Positions 46,026-53,913 of a stretch of 64,000 nt of DNA are shown here, piece by piece. The DNA is from Candidatus Desulfobacillus denitrificans (GTDB taxonomy: Bacteria; Pseudomonadota; Gammaproteobacteria; Burkholderiales; Rhodocyclaceae): assembly GCA_017347485.1 (NCBI GenBank), contig AP021857.1, forward strand, positions 1,965,390 through 2,029,389, in the 5' to 3' direction. The position numbers and the translations under genes are program-made. Each line of letters begins with the position of its first letter. Within the stretch, counting starts at the first letter, position 1. A model generated the notes under the pieces. The model saw nothing but the letters and a program-made list of their open reading frames with translations, searched no databases and had not been told where the DNA came from.

Positions 46026-46910
46026 ATGCGCAAGATGCCCCACCCCCTGCTACGAAAACTGCTGACTGGTGCGCGACGAAAGCGGCGCTCAAGCGATCCG
46101 GGGCATTTCTATTCCCCGATTCCGGATCCGGAGGAGATTCGCCGCGACGAGGCCAGGATATTCGGCGCGCCGCCCCGGCAACTGCCCGGCATCGATATGC
46201 TCGAAGCCGAGCAGATGCAGTTGCTGGAGAGTTTCGCGGGCTACTACGAAAGCATGCCCTTCCGGGCGGAAAAGACAGCAGGGCTGCGCTATCATTTCGA
46301 TAACCCCGCCTACTCCTATTCGGACGCGATCCTGCTCCATTGCATGATCCGTCATGTCAGGCCAAGGCGCTTCATCGAGGTGGGCTCGGGCTATTCGTCC
46401 TGCGTCACGCTCGATACCAGCGAGCTGTTCTTCGGCGCGGAGATCGAGACCACCTTCATCGAGCCCTACCCCGCGCTGCTCGAGTCGCTGCTCAAGGAGG
46501 GCGATCGCGCCAGGATCAGGATCGTCCCCTCCCGGCTGCAGGACGTTCCTCTTGCGACATTCGAGGCACTCGAGAGCAACGACATCCTCTTCATCGATTC
46601 CACCCATGTCGGCAAAACCGGCAGCGACGTGAATCATCTTTTCTTCGAAATCCTGCCGCGGCTCGCCTCCGGGGTCCATGTCCACGTGCACGACATCTTC
46701 TATCCCTTCGAGTACCCGAAGGAGTGGGTCTACAAGGGAAGGGCATGGAACGAGGCCTATATGACGAGGGCCTTCCTGCAGTACAACGCCGCCTTCCGGA
46801 TTGTCCTCATGAACACCTTCATGCAGCGCTTTCATGCGGATTTTTTCCGGGAGAAGATGCCGCTATGCCTCCGGAATCCTGGCGGCAGCCTGTGGCTGCG
46901 CAGGGAGTAG
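46026..46910 (+). CDS. Class I SAM-dependent methyltransferase-like protein
   Basis: The 294-residue protein has a Rossmann methyltransferase core: RRFIEVGSGYSSCVTLDT as SAM loop, TTFIEPYPALLESLL, SNDILFIDSTHVGKTGSDVN and VHVHVHDIFYPFEYP. The pattern fits the Methyltransf_24 group, which often acts on sugars or surface glycans. ATG 46026 is used; a second ATG at 46035 is possible. It is the last plus-strand gene of the LPS series and is convergent with a glycosyltransferase. Confidence 0.75.
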   Translation: MRKMPHPLLRKLLTGARRKRRSSDPGHFYSPIPDPEEIRRDEARIFGAPPRQLPGIDMLEAEQMQLLESFAGYYESMPFRAEKTAGLRYHFDNPAYSYSDAILLHCMIRHVRPRRFIEVGSGYSSCVTLDTSELFFGAEIETTFIEPYPALLESLLKEGDRARIRIVPSRLQDVPLATFEALESNDILFIDSTHVGKTGSDVNHLFFEILPRLASGVHVHVHDIFYPFEYPKEWVYKGRAWNEAYMTRAFLQYNAAFRIVLMNTFMQRFHADFFREKMPLCLRNPGGSLWLRRE

Positions 46911-46913
46911 CGC

Positions 46914-47861
46914 TCAGGCCGCCTTGCGCCGCAGCAGCCCAGCCAGAACGGCTTTCAGGTTTTTTCTGAACTGCCTGAGGGCGAATGCCTGCCGGGCATC
47001 CTGCCGGACCGCCTCGCGCCAATGGCGGCCGGCGCGGCGATACGCGCCTTGCCGCAGGGCAATCCTGAAGAGGGACAGGTAGCGACGCGCCGCATAGGCG
47101 CCGCGAATCCTCTCGCAGGAAGCCGGCAGGCCGCGAAAGATTTCGTCAATCAGCAGTGCCATGCGTCCATCGGAATCCCTCGCGAGATGGCGCAGGCTGT
47201 CGGCATGCTTGTGAATGCGCACCAGCGGCTGCGCTATCGTTCCGAACTCGCCCTGAGCGAAGAGGTGCGCGAAGACCGGGATATCCTCGCCGCCGCGAAG
47301 CGATTCCGGATAAGGGCGCCGGGCGATCAGCTCGCGCCGGACTATCGTGGAACCATGGCCCATGCCGATTTTCTTGCGCAGCAGATAGTCGGCAAGCCGC
47401 TCGCAGAGGTCGGGCGCCAGTGCAGCGGGCGGCGGATGGTATTTCTCGCGACCGTCCGCGCGTCGCGTGACACGGCCGCCCAGGAACACGCTGGCGCGGG
47501 GTTGCGCTTGCACCGCCGCGCAAACCGCATCGAGGGCGCCCGGCAGCAGTTCGTCGTCGGCGTCCAGGAACAGCAGATAGTCGCCGCGGCTCAGGCGCAG
47601 CCCGGCATTGCGCGCCGCCGCAGCGCCGGCATTGTCCTGGCGCAGATGGCGAAATCCAGGCCGATGCAGCGCCTCCGCTTCCGCCAGCAACTGCGGGGTG
47701 GCATCGGTGGAGCCGTCATCGACCACCAACAGTTCGCAATCCGGCCGCAGTTGCGCCATCACCGAGTCGACCGCCCTGCGCAATAGATGTGCGTAGTTGT
47801 ACGCGGGAATGACGACGCTGAGCCGCACGGATTCGCCGGCGTCGGCAGCCATGCTGTTCAT
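46914..47861 (-). CDS. Family 2 glycosyltransferase
   Basis: The 315-residue GT-A enzyme starts RLSVVIPAYNYAHLLRRAVD, with nucleotide binding at ELLVVDDGSTDATPQLL and the DxD motif in LLFLDADDELLPGALDA. The C-terminal part is basic and may touch the membrane. Donor and acceptor are unknown. ATG 47861 overlaps the stop of the GT-C gene (ATGA); a longer frame would run back into that gene. It ends the long minus-strand envelope series. Confidence 0.88.
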   Translation of the reverse strand: MNSMAADAGESVRLSVVIPAYNYAHLLRRAVDSVMAQLRPDCELLVVDDGSTDATPQLLAEAEALHRPGFRHLRQDNAGAAAARNAGLRLSRGDYLLFLDADDELLPGALDAVCAAVQAQPRASVFLGGRVTRRADGREKYHPPPAALAPDLCERLADYLLRKKIGMGHGSTIVRRELIARRPYPESLRGGEDIPVFAHLFAQGEFGTIAQPLVRIHKHADSLRHLARDSDGRMALLIDEIFRGLPASCERIRGAYAARRYLSLFRIALRQGAYRRAGRHWREAVRQDARQAFALRQFRKNLKAVLAGLLRRKAA

Positions 47862-49339
47862 CTTGCCGATGGGGCTGGCGGCAAGTCCATGCGCCGGGCG
47901 ATGATGACCGCGTCGCCTGCCGCATTCTCGAACCGGCGCACCTCCTGCAGCCGGTTCTGCTTCAGCCAGGCGTCGGGGTTCTCCTTCCTTCCGGCTTCCA
48001 TGGCCACCCAAGCGCACCGGCCCTCGCCAATCATTCTGTCAAGATCGGAGCCTTCGAACACGATGCCGCCGACACGCCAGCCCGCATAGTAGGCAAGACG
48101 GGAATTGGTCAGGCAAGCCTGGCCCTCCGCAACATTCGCGCCGAGCCAGCGGCCGGCCTCGACGATGTGCGTCTTGCGCGGAGAGAAGGAAATCACGTTG
48201 GCTGCCAGGGTCAGCACGGCCAGCGCCAGCATCGGCCCTTTCCAGCGCGGATGACGCCGCATCAACAGAAACAGGCCGGCCGCCGCCAGCGGCATCGCGA
48301 GGAGACTGAGCAGGCTGACGTAGCGGGCGCTGAGGAAGAACTGGTGCGTGACGAAGGCCGCCAGCACCAGCAGGTAGGCGAGGAAGGCCCAGGCCAGCGG
48401 CTGCCAGCGCGCCAGCACGGCGCGCAGCGGCTGGACGGCGAACAGGTAGGCCAGGGGAACGAGGAAAACGCCCGTCATCTTGAGGAATTTCACCGGAATG
48501 ATCGACAGCAGGCCGAAGAACAGGATGTAGCCTGCCTCCTCGCGCGAATACTTGAACGGGAAAACCGTATCCGACATCCTGCCGGCCGCTTCCTTGAGGA
48601 CGTGCAGCTTGTGCAGGGGATTGGCGGCATCCAGGTAATAGGACACCCGGGAGGGCATGGGCACCGCGCCGCTGCCGAGCAGCATCCCCGCCAGGAGGCC
48701 GCCCGCCAGCGGCAGGCCGCCGATCACGAGCACGCGCCGCAGCCGCTGTCCGGCCGGCGCCGCCAGCCCCGCCCAAAGCATCAGCGCCGGATAGAAGGCC
48801 ACCGCTTCCAGGCGAAACAGGGCGGCGACGCCGAGCGCCAGCTGGCAGGCGATGGCCTCGCGCCAGCGGCCGTGCGCCTGCCATTTCATCGCCAGCCAGA
48901 AAGCGAGCATGCTGAAGCACCAGAAACCGTGTTCGCGAATCAGGTCGTCGCGGTAGCCGTTGTAGCCCGGCATCGCCAGCGCCACCAGCGCGGCGACCCA
49001 GGCGGCCTCGGGCATGCGCTGCCGAACCATGGCCACCGCCAGGGCGCAGGCGCCCGCCAGCAGGAAGGCGTTGAGCAGATTGCCGGCCGTTGCCAGATCC
49101 AGCCCGGTCAGGGCTGACAGGCCCGCCATCAGGAGGGAGAAGAACTGCCAGTCGATGCCCGGATGCGGCGCCCACAGACCCAAATCGAGGAATGCCCGCG
49201 CCGTCTCGACGTAAAGGATGCCATCGCGTCCGATGAGATCGCCGCGCGCGTGCGCCGCCAGCGACAGCAGCAGGCTGCCGACGTAGGTGGCCACGACCGG
49301 ACCGGATCGCTGCCCCCATGCTGCCAGCCGCGCCATCAT
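47858..49339 (-). CDS. GT-C membrane glycosyltransferase (GT39/ArnT-like)
   Basis: The 493-residue protein has about eleven to twelve membrane helices and the loop-1 acidic pattern GRDGILYVETARAFLDLG, where the E/D of polyprenyl-phosphate-sugar-using transferases sits. A short periplasmic domain ends the protein. Such enzymes move a sugar from a lipid carrier to LPS, lipid A or protein outside the membrane. It overlaps the upstream GT-C gene and the downstream GT2 gene by 4 bases each. Confidence 0.85.
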   Translation of the reverse strand: MMARLAAWGQRSGPVVATYVGSLLLSLAAHARGDLIGRDGILYVETARAFLDLGLWAPHPGIDWQFFSLLMAGLSALTGLDLATAGNLLNAFLLAGACALAVAMVRQRMPEAAWVAALVALAMPGYNGYRDDLIREHGFWCFSMLAFWLAMKWQAHGRWREAIACQLALGVAALFRLEAVAFYPALMLWAGLAAPAGQRLRRVLVIGGLPLAGGLLAGMLLGSGAVPMPSRVSYYLDAANPLHKLHVLKEAAGRMSDTVFPFKYSREEAGYILFFGLLSIIPVKFLKMTGVFLVPLAYLFAVQPLRAVLARWQPLAWAFLAYLLVLAAFVTHQFFLSARYVSLLSLLAMPLAAAGLFLLMRRHPRWKGPMLALAVLTLAANVISFSPRKTHIVEAGRWLGANVAEGQACLTNSRLAYYAGWRVGGIVFEGSDLDRMIGEGRCAWVAMEAGRKENPDAWLKQNRLQEVRRFENAAGDAVIIARRMDLPPAPSAR

Positions 49340-50826
49340 CGGATCGGACTCCGGGCTGCTTGTGCCTCGGCGGCAGCGTTGGCGTAGACGATGACCGCCG
49401 CCTTGCCCGTGGCGTCCGGCTGCCAGCGGAACTTCTCGTTCAGCGCCGGGCCAGCCGGTCCGAACAGGCGCGGAAAATCCTCCGGCGCTTCCACCGCCAG
49501 CAGCGCCGGCTCGGATCCGGCCGCCAGCCGCAATGCCTCATCCTCGCCGATCCAGGGGCGGAAGGTGCCCAGGCCCAGTTGCAGGGTCACCGGCGTGTCC
49601 AGGTGATGAAGGCGCCGGACGTCGAGTCCGCTTGCCGCCAGCGCCCGCGCGGCGCCCTCCGCCGCGACGGTGTAGCGCACTTCCTCGCTTTCGCGCATCG
49701 CCGCGCCGTGATAAATCCACCCGTTCCCGGCAAGGACGATCAAAGTCAGTCCCGCCAGCACGGCGCCGGTGAGGGGGCGGCCCATGCGTTCGGCCAGCCG
49801 CGCCATCTCGCGGCCGGCGAGCAACGCCGCCGCCGGCCACAGCGGCAGCAGCAGGTCGCCGCGATAGTGCGAACCGAGGGAGAAAACGGCGATGCCGCCG
49901 GCGATCCAGCAGAACAGGAAGCGCTCGAAGCGCCGCTCGGCAGCATCGACGGCGGGTTGGCGCACGACGCGCCAGAGTCCGTACGCGGCGAACAGGCTGA
50001 AGGGCAGGAAACGCAGGATGAAGTAGAGGCTCGGCTTGGGCAGGTTGCGCCCCGGAAAGCCGCCCTTGCCCACGCCCGTGGCCTGGCCGATCAGTTCCTC
50101 GAAGAACATCTTGTCGATCAGGGGCTGGCCGGCCGACAGGATGGCCGGCAGCAGCCAGCCCAGGGTCAGCAGCAGGAACAGCAGAATGCCGGTCCACTGC
50201 GCCCCGGCGAGCGGGGGCGTGGCAGGATCGCTGCGCCGCTCCCAGAACCAGGCCGCGAGGCCCATGGCGACGAGCACCAGACCGAGCGGTCCCTTGATTA
50301 GGGTGGCCATGGCGGCCCAGAACCAGAACGGCGTCCAGCCGCCGCCGCGCGCCCAGGCGCGGTGGGCGGCGAAGGCGCCCGCGGCGACGGCCAGCGCGAA
50401 CAGCGCATCGGTGCGCACCAGGGCGACGTGCTTTGACATCATCGGCGCCAGCACCACGGCCAGCCCCGCCAGCCCGCCCGCCAGCAGGCTATGGCGCCGC
50501 CGCCCGATCTCGAAGACCAGCAGCGCCATCGCCAGCACCGCGAGCGCGGAAGGCAGCGCAAGGGTGAACCGGTCGATGCCGCCGATTTCGGCGAAGGCGG
50601 CGGCGATCCAGGTGTGCAAGGGCGGTTTCGACATGATGCGGCCGCGGATGTCCTGCTGCACCAGCCAATGGCCTTGCCAGACGACGTCCATGACGTAGCC
50701 GACGTTGCGGTCCTGCGCATCGGCCTCGATATTGGAGGGGCCGCTCAGGCGCAGTGCCAGCAGCGCCAGCACCAGCGCCGCCAGCAGAACCCGCCAGCAG
50801 AGCGGCTTGTTCCAGGCGTCGCGCAT
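49336..50826 (-). CDS. GT39/ArnT-like membrane glycosyltransferase
   Basis: The 496-residue protein has the ArnT-like loop EADAQDRNVGYVMDVVWQGH with acidic residues near position 35, then DIRGRIMSKPPLHTWIAAAF (the K-P-P motif of this group), about twelve helices and a C-terminal periplasmic part. It should transfer a sugar from undecaprenyl phosphate. It is translationally coupled to the VTT protein upstream (TGATG) and to the second GT-C protein downstream (ATGA). Motif copy 13 is inside a membrane helix. Confidence 0.88.
   Translation of the reverse strand: MRDAWNKPLCWRVLLAALVLALLALRLSGPSNIEADAQDRNVGYVMDVVWQGHWLVQQDIRGRIMSKPPLHTWIAAAFAEIGGIDRFTLALPSALAVLAMALLVFEIGRRRHSLLAGGLAGLAVVLAPMMSKHVALVRTDALFALAVAAGAFAAHRAWARGGGWTPFWFWAAMATLIKGPLGLVLVAMGLAAWFWERRSDPATPPLAGAQWTGILLFLLLTLGWLLPAILSAGQPLIDKMFFEELIGQATGVGKGGFPGRNLPKPSLYFILRFLPFSLFAAYGLWRVVRQPAVDAAERRFERFLFCWIAGGIAVFSLGSHYRGDLLLPLWPAAALLAGREMARLAERMGRPLTGAVLAGLTLIVLAGNGWIYHGAAMRESEEVRYTVAAEGAARALAASGLDVRRLHHLDTPVTLQLGLGTFRPWIGEDEALRLAAGSEPALLAVEAPEDFPRLFGPAGPALNEKFRWQPDATGKAAVIVYANAAAEAQAARSPIR
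49743..49766 (+). repeat. Bipartite dispersed motif, copy 13
   Basis: Exact in both halves, spacer CCGCCAGC, in the ArnT-like gene, read as AVLAGLTL. Confidence 0.9.
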
Positions 50827-51560
50827 CAAGACTCCTTCGGCCCCGCGCCGCGGTTGCGCCAGCGCCAGAGCAGGAAGGCGCCGAGCAGCAGCGCGGCGCC
50901 GGCGGCGACCAGCTTGCCGACGCCGTCCATCGCTTTTTCGTCGACCACGCCGCTGCCGATCAGCACGGCGATGACGCCCTGCGGCAGGTAGCCGATGAAG
51001 GACCCGATCAGGAACACCCGCGCGCTGACCTGGGAGAGGGCCAGGCCGCTGTTGATCATGACGCTGGAGAGCGGCAGCTGGCGGATCAGCACCACCGCCT
51101 TCACCGAGGAACGCACGCGGAAGGCCTTGCCGACGAGGCGATGGTTGCCGAAGCGCTCCTTCAGCCAGCCGCGGCCGCCGCTGCGCACGGCGCAGAAGGT
51201 GATGTAGGAACCGGCCAGCGCGCCGAGTTGCGCCAGGACCAGCCCCTGCCAGAAGCCGAAGGCGAGGCCGCCGAGGACGTAGAACATCAGCCGCGGCAGG
51301 CCCAGCGCCACCAGCACCGTGACGAGCGCGGCATAGCTCGCCTCGGCCCACAGATCGTCGCCCGCCAGGTAGGCGCGCAGATGCTGGATGTCGCGCACGA
51401 CGGCGCCGACCGGCGTGAAGTAGAGCAGCGCGAAGGCCACCACCGCGGCGGCGAGCAGGACCAGCAGCCGGCGCAGCTCCTTCGAGAAGCCGGGCGCCAC
51501 CGCGGCGAGTTCGATGTCGTCCTCGGCGCCTTCCGGGAGATCTTCCCCGGGCCCGCTCAT
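50826..51560 (-). CDS. TVP38/TMEM64 (VTT-domain) membrane protein
   Basis: The 244-residue protein has an N-terminal cytoplasmic tail, a first helix (LRRLLVLLAAAVVAFALLYF), and the VTT domain with LGLPRLMFYVLGGLAFGFWQ, GRGWLKERFGNHRLV, and VVLIRQLPLSSVMINSGLAL. Two more helices complete it. Relatives in the wider DedA/VTT superfamily move lipids such as undecaprenyl phosphate. Its place between a GT2 that can load lipid carriers and two GT-C enzymes that use them suggests carrier flipping (inference). Confidence 0.83.
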   Translation of the reverse strand: MSGPGEDLPEGAEDDIELAAVAPGFSKELRRLLVLLAAAVVAFALLYFTPVGAVVRDIQHLRAYLAGDDLWAEASYAALVTVLVALGLPRLMFYVLGGLAFGFWQGLVLAQLGALAGSYITFCAVRSGGRGWLKERFGNHRLVGKAFRVRSSVKAVVLIRQLPLSSVMINSGLALSQVSARVFLIGSFIGYLPQGVIAVLIGSGVVDEKAMDGVGKLVAAGAALLLGAFLLWRWRNRGAGPKES

Positions 51561-52315
51561 TTTTCCCGCCCTTGCTCCGCCACTGTCTCGACGCCATCGA
51601 CCCGCTCGGCCGGCACCGCCCGGGCGGCGAACCAGCGCACGCCGAAGCAGTCGCGGATACCGCGCCAGAGCCGGTTGTGCACGCCGTACTTGGACACGCC
51701 GCGCAGGCGCGGCCGGTGGTTCACCGGGGTTTCGGCGACGCTGAAGCCCTTGCTGCGCAGCAGCGTCGGCATGAAACGGTGCAGGCCGTTGAACACCGGC
51801 AACTCGCGCACGCAGCCCGCGCGCACCACGCGCACGCCACAGCCGCTGTCCGAGACGCGATCGCCGGTGGCCCAGTTGCGGAAGCCGTTGCCGACGCGGG
51901 AAGAGAGCTTGCGCAGGAAGTTGTCCCGGCGCTTGGCGCGCACACCGGTGACGCAATCGACGCCGAGCCGGCGCGCCTCCTCCAGCATGCGCGGCAGGTC
52001 GGCCGGATCGTTCTGGCCATCGCCGTCCAGCGTGCCGATCCATTCGCCGCGGGCGGCGCGGAAACCGGTCGCCACGGCGGCGCTCTGGCCGAAATTGCGG
52101 CGGTGGCGCAGGCTGCGCACGACGGCACCGGTCTCCAAAGTCAGTCGCCGCAGCACGGCGGGCGTGTCGTCGCTGCTGGCGTCGTCGACGAAAATCACCT
52201 CGTAGGGCTCCGTCCGGCCCTCGAAGGCGGCCCGGATCTCGCGCACCATCGGCTCGATGTTCTCCGCCTCGTTATAGACGGGGATGACGATGGAAAAAAA
52301 CGGGGGTGTCTGCAT
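51557..52315 (-). CDS. Family 2 glycosyltransferase, polyprenyl-phosphate sugar synthase type (ArnC/DPM1-like)
   Basis: The 252-residue protein starts FFSIVIPVYNEAENIEPMVR and has EVIFVDDASSDDTPAVL, the catalytic-metal motif in WIGTLDGDGQNDPADLP, and a C-terminal HRPRLRGVSKYG, the typical R-x-x-G-x-S-K-Y of DPM1/ArnC enzymes. It lacks the C-terminal membrane helices of GtrB. It likely joins a nucleotide-sugar to undecaprenyl phosphate. Motif copy 14 is inside. It is coupled to the VTT gene (ATGA). Confidence 0.88.
   Translation of the reverse strand: MQTPPFFSIVIPVYNEAENIEPMVREIRAAFEGRTEPYEVIFVDDASSDDTPAVLRRLTLETGAVVRSLRHRRNFGQSAAVATGFRAARGEWIGTLDGDGQNDPADLPRMLEEARRLGVDCVTGVRAKRRDNFLRKLSSRVGNGFRNWATGDRVSDSGCGVRVVRAGCVRELPVFNGLHRFMPTLLRSKGFSVAETPVNHRPRLRGVSKYGVHNRLWRGIRDCFGVRWFAARAVPAERVDGVETVAEQGREK
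52137..52160 (+). repeat. Bipartite dispersed motif, copy 14
   Basis: Exact in both halves, spacer GCCGCAGC, in the ArnC-like gene, read as AVLRRLTL. Confidence 0.9.
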
Positions 52316-52354
52316 GGGCTGCCGCGTAAAAGTGCGAATGATACAGGAAGACCC

Positions 52355-53278
52355 TCAGGCCGCCAGGCGCTCGAGGATGAGGCCGAAACGCCGGTAATCC
52401 TCCGCGCCGGGCGTCACGAAGGCGCTCTTCAGGTAGGCGGCGGCGAGGGGTGCGAGAAGCCAGGGCCGGCGTCTTCGCGTCCGGCGCCAGAAGCGCTTGA
52501 GATATTTCCGGAAATGGCGCCGGACGTCGTCCCCGGCCGGCAAGTCCCCGTGCTCGTCGAGAAATTTGGCGTAGGTGAGAAAATGCGCGCCGAGCATCTT
52601 CACGCGGCGGCGCGTGGCATTGCCGGGATGCTTGCGGTAGCCGGCCAGCACCTCGGGCACGCGGCCGAAGGCGTGGCGAACCGACAGTCGCAGCCAGAAA
52701 TCCATGTCCTCCAGCGCCAGGCCGGAATCGAAGCCGCCGATTGCGAGGAAAGCGTCGCGGCGAATGGCTAGGGTGGGGTTGAAAATGTAATGCTCGCCCA
52801 TGAACAGCCAGCGCCAGGACTCGCGTTCGACGCCGGCGGCGGGGCGCGGCTTCCTGGATTGGCGCGCATGCAACCGCCCCTCGCTGTCGATGATCTCGGC
52901 ATCGGCGTGCACCAGCGCCAGATCCGGGCAGTTCCATTGCACAATGGCCTGCTGGATACGCTCGACCTTGTTCGGATAGAGCACGTCGTCCGATCCGAGC
53001 AGATGCACCCATTCGCCGCGGCAGGCCGCGATGCAGGCGTTGGAGGTCGCGCTGACGCCGCGGTTCTCCTGGCGCTCGAGGACGATGCGGCGAAAGCGCT
53101 CGCGGCGCGGCTCGATAAAGCGACGCGCCACTTCGTAGGTGCCGTCTTGCGAGCCGTCGTCGATCAGCACCAGTTCCAGTTCCGGGTAGGTCTGCGCGCA
53201 CACCGATTCCAGGCAAGCCTCGATGTAGGCGGCATGGTTGTAGGCCGGAATGGCGACGCTGACGATCGGCGCGCTCAC
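52355..53278 (-). CDS. Family 2 glycosyltransferase
   Basis: The 307-residue GT-A enzyme begins IVSVAIPAYNHAAYIEACLE and has LELVLIDDGSQDGTYEV, WVHLLGSDDVLYPNKV as its DxD region, and GGFDSGLALEDMDFWLRLSV as the acceptor/catalytic acid region. GTG 53278 is the start because it overlaps the methyltransferase stop as GTGA; no closer ATG exists. Substrates unknown; presumably adds a core or O-antigen sugar. Confidence 0.87.
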   Translation of the reverse strand: MSAPIVSVAIPAYNHAAYIEACLESVCAQTYPELELVLIDDGSQDGTYEVARRFIEPRRERFRRIVLERQENRGVSATSNACIAACRGEWVHLLGSDDVLYPNKVERIQQAIVQWNCPDLALVHADAEIIDSEGRLHARQSRKPRPAAGVERESWRWLFMGEHYIFNPTLAIRRDAFLAIGGFDSGLALEDMDFWLRLSVRHAFGRVPEVLAGYRKHPGNATRRRVKMLGAHFLTYAKFLDEHGDLPAGDDVRRHFRKYLKRFWRRTRRRRPWLLAPLAAAYLKSAFVTPGAEDYRRFGLILERLAA

Positions 53279-53913
53279 GATGGCACAGCCAGCACGAAAT
53301 GCTGCACGGCGACGAATGGCTCGAGCAGGCGCGTCGGCATGAAGCGGCGCCGGTAACGCTTGCGCATGTTGCTGCCCCGGGCGCGCACCGCCCAGCCGCA
53401 CTCCTTCAAGGTTTCCTCGAGGCTGCCGCGCGTGAAGAAATGCAGATGGGTGCGATCCATGATGCCGGCATCCTCGTAGCGGAACTCGCCGCGCAACAGC
53501 AGGGGCAAAGACACCCGGTAATGGCGCACGTTGGGAACGGAGACAAGCAGACGGACGCCGGCAGCGGCCTCGTTCCGCAGCCGGCGCAGCGCCGCCCATG
53601 GATCGACCAGATGCTCCAGCACATCGGCCATCACGATCAGGTCATAGTCCTGCCAAGAGACTTTTCCGGCGACCGATTCGAGCGAGCCCTGCCAGACCCG
53701 CCGCAAGCGGGTCCCGGCGAGGCGCGCCGCCGCCTCATGCAGCTCGATGCCGTCGCAGGTGCCGGCAAGGCCCGCGCGCAGCAACTGCATGCCCAGCACG
53801 CCGGAGGCACAGCCGATGTCCAGCACCCTGCCGAAGCTGCCGTGCGGTCCAAGAAATCTCAAAAGCTCGGGTCGCTCGGTGGCGTAATACGCTTCGATCT
53901 CCGCGTCGCTCAC
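53275..53913 (-). CDS. Class I SAM-dependent methyltransferase
   Basis: The 212-residue protein has VLDIGCASGVLGMQLLRAGL as SAM loop, DLIVMADVLEHLVDPWAALR and LLVSVPNVRHYRVSLPLLLR, typical of small methyltransferases in glycan clusters. The GTG start at 53913 overlaps the carbamoyltransferase stop (GTGA), and its stop overlaps the next glycosyltransferase. Likely acts on a sugar of the LPS; unproved. Confidence 0.85.
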   Translation of the reverse strand: MSDAEIEAYYATERPELLRFLGPHGSFGRVLDIGCASGVLGMQLLRAGLAGTCDGIELHEAAARLAGTRLRRVWQGSLESVAGKVSWQDYDLIVMADVLEHLVDPWAALRRLRNEAAAGVRLLVSVPNVRHYRVSLPLLLRGEFRYEDAGIMDRTHLHFFTRGSLEETLKECGWAVRARGSNMRKRYRRRFMPTRLLEPFVAVQHFVLAVPS

